DNA from: Acidimicrobiaceae bacterium
GTDB taxonomy: Bacteria; Actinomycetota; Acidimicrobiia; Acidimicrobiales; MedAcidi-G1
Direction: 5' to 3'
DNA: 42,179 nt
Assembly: GCA_002726315.1 (NCBI GenBank)
Contig: PBSS01000045.1
Location: 1-42,179 of the forward strand
Position 1 is the first letter of the stretch, and each line of letters begins with the position of its first letter. Below are positions 39,096 through 42,179 of the stretch, piece after piece. Made by a program: the position numbers and the translations under genes. Below the pieces are notes generated by a model, which had not been told where the DNA came from, ran no database searches, and worked only from the letters and a program-made list of their open reading frames with translations.

Positions 39096-39965
39096 TCAGC
39101 TGGACATGGGTTCGGCGGGCCTGGTGACGACCACCGCCAGCGCTGCCACCACAACGGTCATGCCAATCGCCTGTAGAGCAACTATCTGCTCACCTACCAA
39201 CCACCAAGCATAGAGCGGTGCGATTGCGGTGAAAAGCAGACCAATGAGGCCCATTACCGAGAGCGACACGTGAGCGTGGGCATAGTTGGTCAACAAGTGA
39301 CCCGTTCCGGGTAGAACTGCCATTAGGACTACGGGCCACCAGTCGGCCCCACTCGGAGGTGTGATCGGGTGGCCAGCCACAAGGGCTATGGGAACGATCG
39401 TCAGGGCGGCCACCAGGGTGAGGCCCAGTTGATACGAGACTGAGTCCAACTCTGAACGGACTCTCTTGCTGACCACGTAGTAGAGGGAGAAGAGGAGCAT
39501 TGATGCTACGGCTAGAAGGTCACCTGACCGACTAGCCACCCCGGAACCGTCGGAGGCGTACATAGCCAAGGCAACGCCTCCGATCGACACTGTCGACCAA
39601 CCGTAGAGAGAGCGAGGTGGCCTCTCACCGAAGAGGCGCCCGGCTACACCCAAAAGGATGACCGGCTGCAGCGCGCTGATCACAACCGCGTTGGCTGCAC
39701 TTGTACGTTTCATTGCGGCGAAGAAGAACACCAGGGTCACTCCGAAAATGAAGCCTCCCAGAGCCGAGCGTCGAAGTTCCAGCCAGCCGAAGTCGCGTCT
39801 GGTGGCTATCAGCACGATGGCATAGCCGAGAGCACCAAACAGGAGGCGCCAGAGCACAAACGTCATTGCGGGCAAGTCGGAAGATTTCATGATGCTCGGG
39901 CCGAACGCCATCAGGGTCACGGCGGTCACTGCTGCTGTTTTGCCGACTCTGGTCCGACGATCCAC
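39096..39965 (-). CDS. EamA family (DMT superfamily) transporter
   Basis: A 289-residue membrane protein with two EamA repeats of about five segments each. FVLWRLLFGALGYAIVL, FFFAAMKRTSAANAVVISALQPVILLGVAG and, in the second repeat, YAHAHVSLSVMGLIGLLFTAIAPLYAWWLVGE are typical. It differs from rarD at 38 kb. The cargo is unknown. GTG 39965 is the start, with AAGGG upstream. It converges with the amidotransferase gene, 20 nt apart. Confidence 0.88.
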   Translation of the reverse strand: MDRRTRVGKTAAVTAVTLMAFGPSIMKSSDLPAMTFVLWRLLFGALGYAIVLIATRRDFGWLELRRSALGGFIFGVTLVFFFAAMKRTSAANAVVISALQPVILLGVAGRLFGERPPRSLYGWSTVSIGGVALAMYASDGSGVASRSGDLLAVASMLLFSLYYVVSKRVRSELDSVSYQLGLTLVAALTIVPIALVAGHPITPPSGADWWPVVLMAVLPGTGHLLTNYAHAHVSLSVMGLIGLLFTAIAPLYAWWLVGEQIVALQAIGMTVVVAALAVVVTRPAEPMSS

Positions 39966-40018
39966 AGAGGCACCCTTTCACGACTAGTGCACCAAACCCC
40001 ACCCGGGACTCCAGAGTC

Positions 40019-40690
40019 TCAGCCCATTGATACGGCGGTGTCCTGAGCCTCCTGCAAGCCCACCGTGAGGGCTGCCGTCCATTCTCTCAGAGCACTTCGT
40101 GGGGCCCGCCCATCGGGTGGTGGGATCGGTCGCCCTATCGCAACACAGACCCTTACCGGCCTGGGGAGCCTAGATCCCATAGGCATGGCCTCTTCGGTTC
40201 CAGATATTCCGACAGGAACCACGGAGGCGCCCGTCTTCGCAGCCAGATAGGCGGTACCGTCAAAGAGGCCCGCTATGTGGTCACCGGCCTGACGGCCACC
40301 TTCAGGGAAGACGAGCAGGAGAGCACCACCATCTAGGAGTGAGCGCGCTGCCCTGATCGACTCCCTGTCGGCACTTCCCCTCCTGACGGGAAACGCCCCG
40401 AGGGCAGCAAGCAGCCACGCGAACGACCTGACCTTGAACAGGCTTTCCTTTGCCAGTGAGCGGAACTGTCGCCCAGCCATGGGAGCCAGCAGCAGGGAGT
40501 CCAAATTGGAGCGATGGACGGGAGCCAAGATCACCGGTCCAGAAGATGGAATGTTGTGTCGGCCCGTCTCACGCAGTCGGAAATAGGGCCAGAGGACAAA
40601 ACGGATGAGCACCCGGACGGCTCCGTAGACAACGATGGATGCAGTTCCTGCAGCAACCCTCTGGGCATTGGCCTGAATTTCGTCATTCAC
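40019..40690 (-). CDS. 1-acyl-glycerol-3-phosphate acyltransferase (PlsC-like)
   Basis: A 223-residue acyltransferase of the PlsC family, which moves an acyl group onto lysophosphatidate or a related acceptor at the membrane. The catalytic HX4D is in APVHRSNLDSL (His59, Asp64); the acceptor phosphate site is VFPEGGRQ, and VVPVGISGTEEAMP is motif IV. A hydrophobic segment at about 16-36 may anchor it. The start is GTG 40690. It lies 84 nt after the CBS-domain gene, from which it is separated by a 12-bp palindrome. Confidence 0.88.
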   Translation of the reverse strand: MNDEIQANAQRVAAGTASIVVYGAVRVLIRFVLWPYFRLRETGRHNIPSSGPVILAPVHRSNLDSLLLAPMAGRQFRSLAKESLFKVRSFAWLLAALGAFPVRRGSADRESIRAARSLLDGGALLLVFPEGGRQAGDHIAGLFDGTAYLAAKTGASVVPVGISGTEEAMPMGSRLPRPVRVCVAIGRPIPPPDGRAPRSALREWTAALTVGLQEAQDTAVSMG

Positions 40691-40735
40691 CGCAGTTGTC
40701 CCGTTTCTTGCTGGAACGATAGGACTGCACGGGTC

Positions 40736-40747
40736 GGTGAGCTCACC
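40736..40747. promoter_or_regulatory. 12-bp perfect palindrome upstream of the acyltransferase
   Basis: GGTGAGCTCACC is a perfect palindrome in the 84-bp gap before the plsC-like gene. A dimeric repressor site is possible; no regulator is assigned. Confidence 0.25.
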
Positions 40748-40774
40748 TCTGTTGCATCTATTGCCCGGTTCCGC

Positions 40775-41152
40775 TCAGCGCCGGCCGATCCGTGCACTCA
40801 GGACGTCTCTCAGGCTGACCATGCCTACCAGGCCGGTGGAGTCGACGATTGGAAGGTGTCTGAATCCTCGGCTGAGCATGAGAGTCGCTGCCTCCTCGGT
40901 GTCGAGTTCGGGTCCGGCAGTGTCCGGCTCAGCCGTCATCCACTCCTCAACAGAACATGCTGAGAGGTTCGGCTCACCGGCTGCAGCCCTCAAAACGTCA
41001 CGCTCTGTAAGGATCCCCAAGACCATCTGCCCCAGCATCACAACCACGGACCCAAAGCCGCCCTTGACCATTGTCTTGGCTGCATCGGACATCGTGGCAT
41101 CGGGCTCAAGGGTCGCCACCCCTGTAGTCATCACCTCAGATACGGCGACCAT
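40775..41152 (-). CDS. tandem CBS-domain protein
   Basis: A 125-residue protein made only of two CBS domains (about 3-60 and 70-123). VSEVMTTGVATLEPDATMSDAAKTM and VLGILTERDVLRAA form the first; VEEWMTAEP, LMLSRGFRHLPIVDSTGLVGMVSLRDVL the second. Such Bateman modules bind adenine nucleotides or related ligands and regulate a partner. Its ATG overlaps the stop of the upstream gene by one base (TGATG), so the two are co-translated. The partner enzyme is not evident; the downstream acyltransferase is the nearest candidate. Confidence 0.88.
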   Translation of the reverse strand: MVAVSEVMTTGVATLEPDATMSDAAKTMVKGGFGSVVVMLGQMVLGILTERDVLRAAAGEPNLSACSVEEWMTAEPDTAGPELDTEEAATLMLSRGFRHLPIVDSTGLVGMVSLRDVLSARIGRR

Positions 41153-41397
41153 CAGCCGGTACCTCCAACCTCGTCTAGCTCCGGGTCACTGCGCTCCCTC
41201 GCTGGTTGGTCCAGATCCTTGTTCAGGTTGCGCCAGAGGGTTCCGGCCCAAACGCTGGCGTGTGGCCACTCACGCCAAAATGTCTGCAGAACCAGTGGGT
41301 CAAAGTTCTCCGAGGCTTGAGCCGGGGTGCTCGACCGCGCAAGATCCTCAAGCGCGTCGATGGCTTCCAGAAGTCGTTCCGACGGATCGGCAACCAT
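41152..41397 (-). CDS. small unknown protein coupled to the CBS protein
   Basis: An 81-residue acidic, helical protein (SERLLEAIDALEDLARSS, then LVLQTFWREWPHASVWAGTLWRNLNKDL) with several tryptophans and no signal or membrane segment. No family is recognised. GAGGAGG lies about 8 nt before ATG 41397, one of the best ribosome binding sites in the window. The stop overlaps the CBS-protein start by one base. This tight coupling suggests the two proteins work together. Confidence 0.72.
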   Translation of the reverse strand: MVADPSERLLEAIDALEDLARSSTPAQASENFDPLVLQTFWREWPHASVWAGTLWRNLNKDLDQPARERSDPELDEVGGTG

Positions 41398-41508
41398 GCA
41401 TCTCCCTCCTCAATAGAACTCATCAACAACTGACAGTTTCCTGACTAGCCAGCCATTCTCGCCTGAAACAGAGATCTCTGGCAAACGGTCTCCTCGCGCC
41501 CGTTGTTA

Positions 41509-42179
41509 TCAGCGGGTTAAGAAGAGCTGGACCTCAACTACTCCATGGTCCTCAACGGCAATCACAATTGAAGCAGAAGGGACCTCCACACCATAGTCAG
41601 CAAAGATGACATCGAATGTTCCCACCACGGCCAGCACATCTCCCACCAGATCGGCAGACAATTCCACGTTCACCGACTGATTGATCCCATTGACCGAAAG
41701 TGTTCCGGGAACCGAAACCTCCGCTGACGTACTGACGTCACCTAGGTCCACGGGTCCGTCCAGGATAAAAATGGCCTCCGGGTGGGAGTCAGTGTTCAGG
41801 GCCTCTTGTACCTTCGAGTCGCGAAAGGAGCGATCGGTTCGGAGGCCGCGCAGGTCTGCAGTGATCTCGGCGGCAATGATGACCGTGCCATCCAGCTCAA
41901 CTGTGCCTGCCACCTGGGGTGTTCGCCCGACAGCTGTAGTACTTCCGATCCCACGCCCCAACTCCTCGCCAACCCGGAAACCCACGAAGGTGCTCGTGAA
42001 GTCACCGTAGTCACCGATTGCTGTATCGATCTCCCAGATCCCCGATGGATCACCTGGGACCGCCACGGAGGCAGCCGTCGTCGTAGTCGGAGCAGCCGTC
42101 GTCGTAGTCGGAGCAGCCGTCGTCGTAGTCGGAGCAGCCGTCGTCGTAGTCGGAGCAGCCGTCGTCGTAGTCGGAGCAG
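41509..42179 (-). CDS. YceI-like domain protein with AAPTTTT repeat linker (5' end outside the window)
   Basis: The C-terminal 185 residues form a YceI-like lipocalin-type beta barrel: GIWEIDTAIGDYG at the start, STFVGFRVGEEL, LRGLRTDRSFRDSKVQEALNTDSHPEAIF and the late VPGTLSVNGINQSVNVELSADL. YceI proteins bind isoprenoid or similar lipids outside the cytoplasm. Before this domain the same frame runs to the window edge through repeated AAPTTTT units encoded by identical 21-bp copies. This is probably a flexible linker between a signal peptide or membrane anchor and the barrel. The GTG at 42066 is not the likely start, because the frame continues upstream. Confidence 0.82.
   Translation of the reverse strand, partial: APTTTTAAPTTTTAAPTTTTAAPTTTTAAPTTTTAASVAVPGDPSGIWEIDTAIGDYGDFTSTFVGFRVGEELGRGIGSTTAVGRTPQVAGTVELDGTVIIAAEITADLRGLRTDRSFRDSKVQEALNTDSHPEAIFILDGPVDLGDVSTSAEVSVPGTLSVNGINQSVNVELSADLVGDVLAVVGTFDVIFADYGVEVPSASIVIAVEDHGVVEVQLFLTR
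42071..42179 (-). repeat. 21-bp perfect tandem repeat (at least 5 copies)
   Basis: Five identical copies of a 21-bp unit occupy 42071-42175, and the first four bases of a sixth reach the window end. In the minus-strand frame each copy encodes AAPTTTT. Because the unit is a multiple of three, copy-number changes would keep the frame open. Confidence 0.9.

Noticed and set aside
1-42179. tRNA genes, insertion sequences, prophage genes or CRISPR arrays
   Set aside because: None was recognised; the only direct repeats are the short tandem ones listed, which lack spacers.

Overview
This 42 kb window looks like chromosomal DNA of a high-GC actinomycetote, most probably an uncultured or marine Acidimicrobiia-type organism. 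This rests on gene content, not a database search. It carries several families that are typical of actinobacteria: DUF3107, DUF3090, an SCO1664-type kinase-fold protein, an MSMEG_4193-type phosphomutase, a PdtaS-type sensor kinase, a DATIN-like hibernation factor and two F420-linked oxidoreductases. Many genes also start with ATG or GTG 6-9 nt after a TANNNT hexamer, the signature of leaderless transcripts. There are no rRNA or tRNA genes, insertion sequences, phage genes or CRISPR arrays that I can see. The DNA is densely coding and every gap is under 300 bases.

Layout. 1-5.5 kb: the end of an unknown gene, an FrhB-like F420 oxidoreductase, a small lipoprotein, a family 5 uracil-DNA glycosylase, and divergent from it the actinobacterial phosphomutase-DUF3090-SCO1664 set plus a fourth unknown protein. 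5.5-12.7 kb: etfAB, a lipid kinase preceded by a 15-codon leader ORF, a GDPD, pdtaS, DUF3107, and an Mrp-type Fe-S carrier divergent from a SufR-like regulator. 12.7-19.4 kb: a complete cytochrome c maturation System I operon (ccmABCDEFG-H/I), including a 53-residue ccmD. 19.4-27.5 kb: a septum-formation-type lipoprotein, a glycosyltransferase, TetR, Nudix and Fur regulators and enzymes, a histidine phosphatase, an F420-type luciferase-like oxidoreductase, class I fumarase and an FAH-family enzyme. 27.7-32.3 kb: a ribosome hibernation factor, a btuFCD B12-import operon under a cobalamin riboswitch, and cysQ. 32.4-42.2 kb: fabH, an ABC-F ATPase, surE, a GGCT-fold protein, a flavodoxin, rarD, a class I amidotransferase, an EamA transporter, a CBS/acyltransferase cluster and the C-terminal part of a YceI-like protein with a 21-bp tandem-repeat linker.

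How they work together. The ccm operon, EtfAB, Fe-S fumarase, Mrp with its SufR-like neighbour, the flavodoxin and the F420 enzymes point to respiratory, redox-rich metabolism. The B12 importer appears to be controlled at translation: an aptamer is followed by a hairpin that buries the Shine-Dalgarno sequence, and the best btuF start is a rare ATT codon. The most unusual signals are regulatory: about 18 candidate leaderless promoters, one divergent pair sharing the TA of their -10 elements, a leaderless leader peptide coupled to a lipid kinase, and the riboswitch/ATT arrangement.
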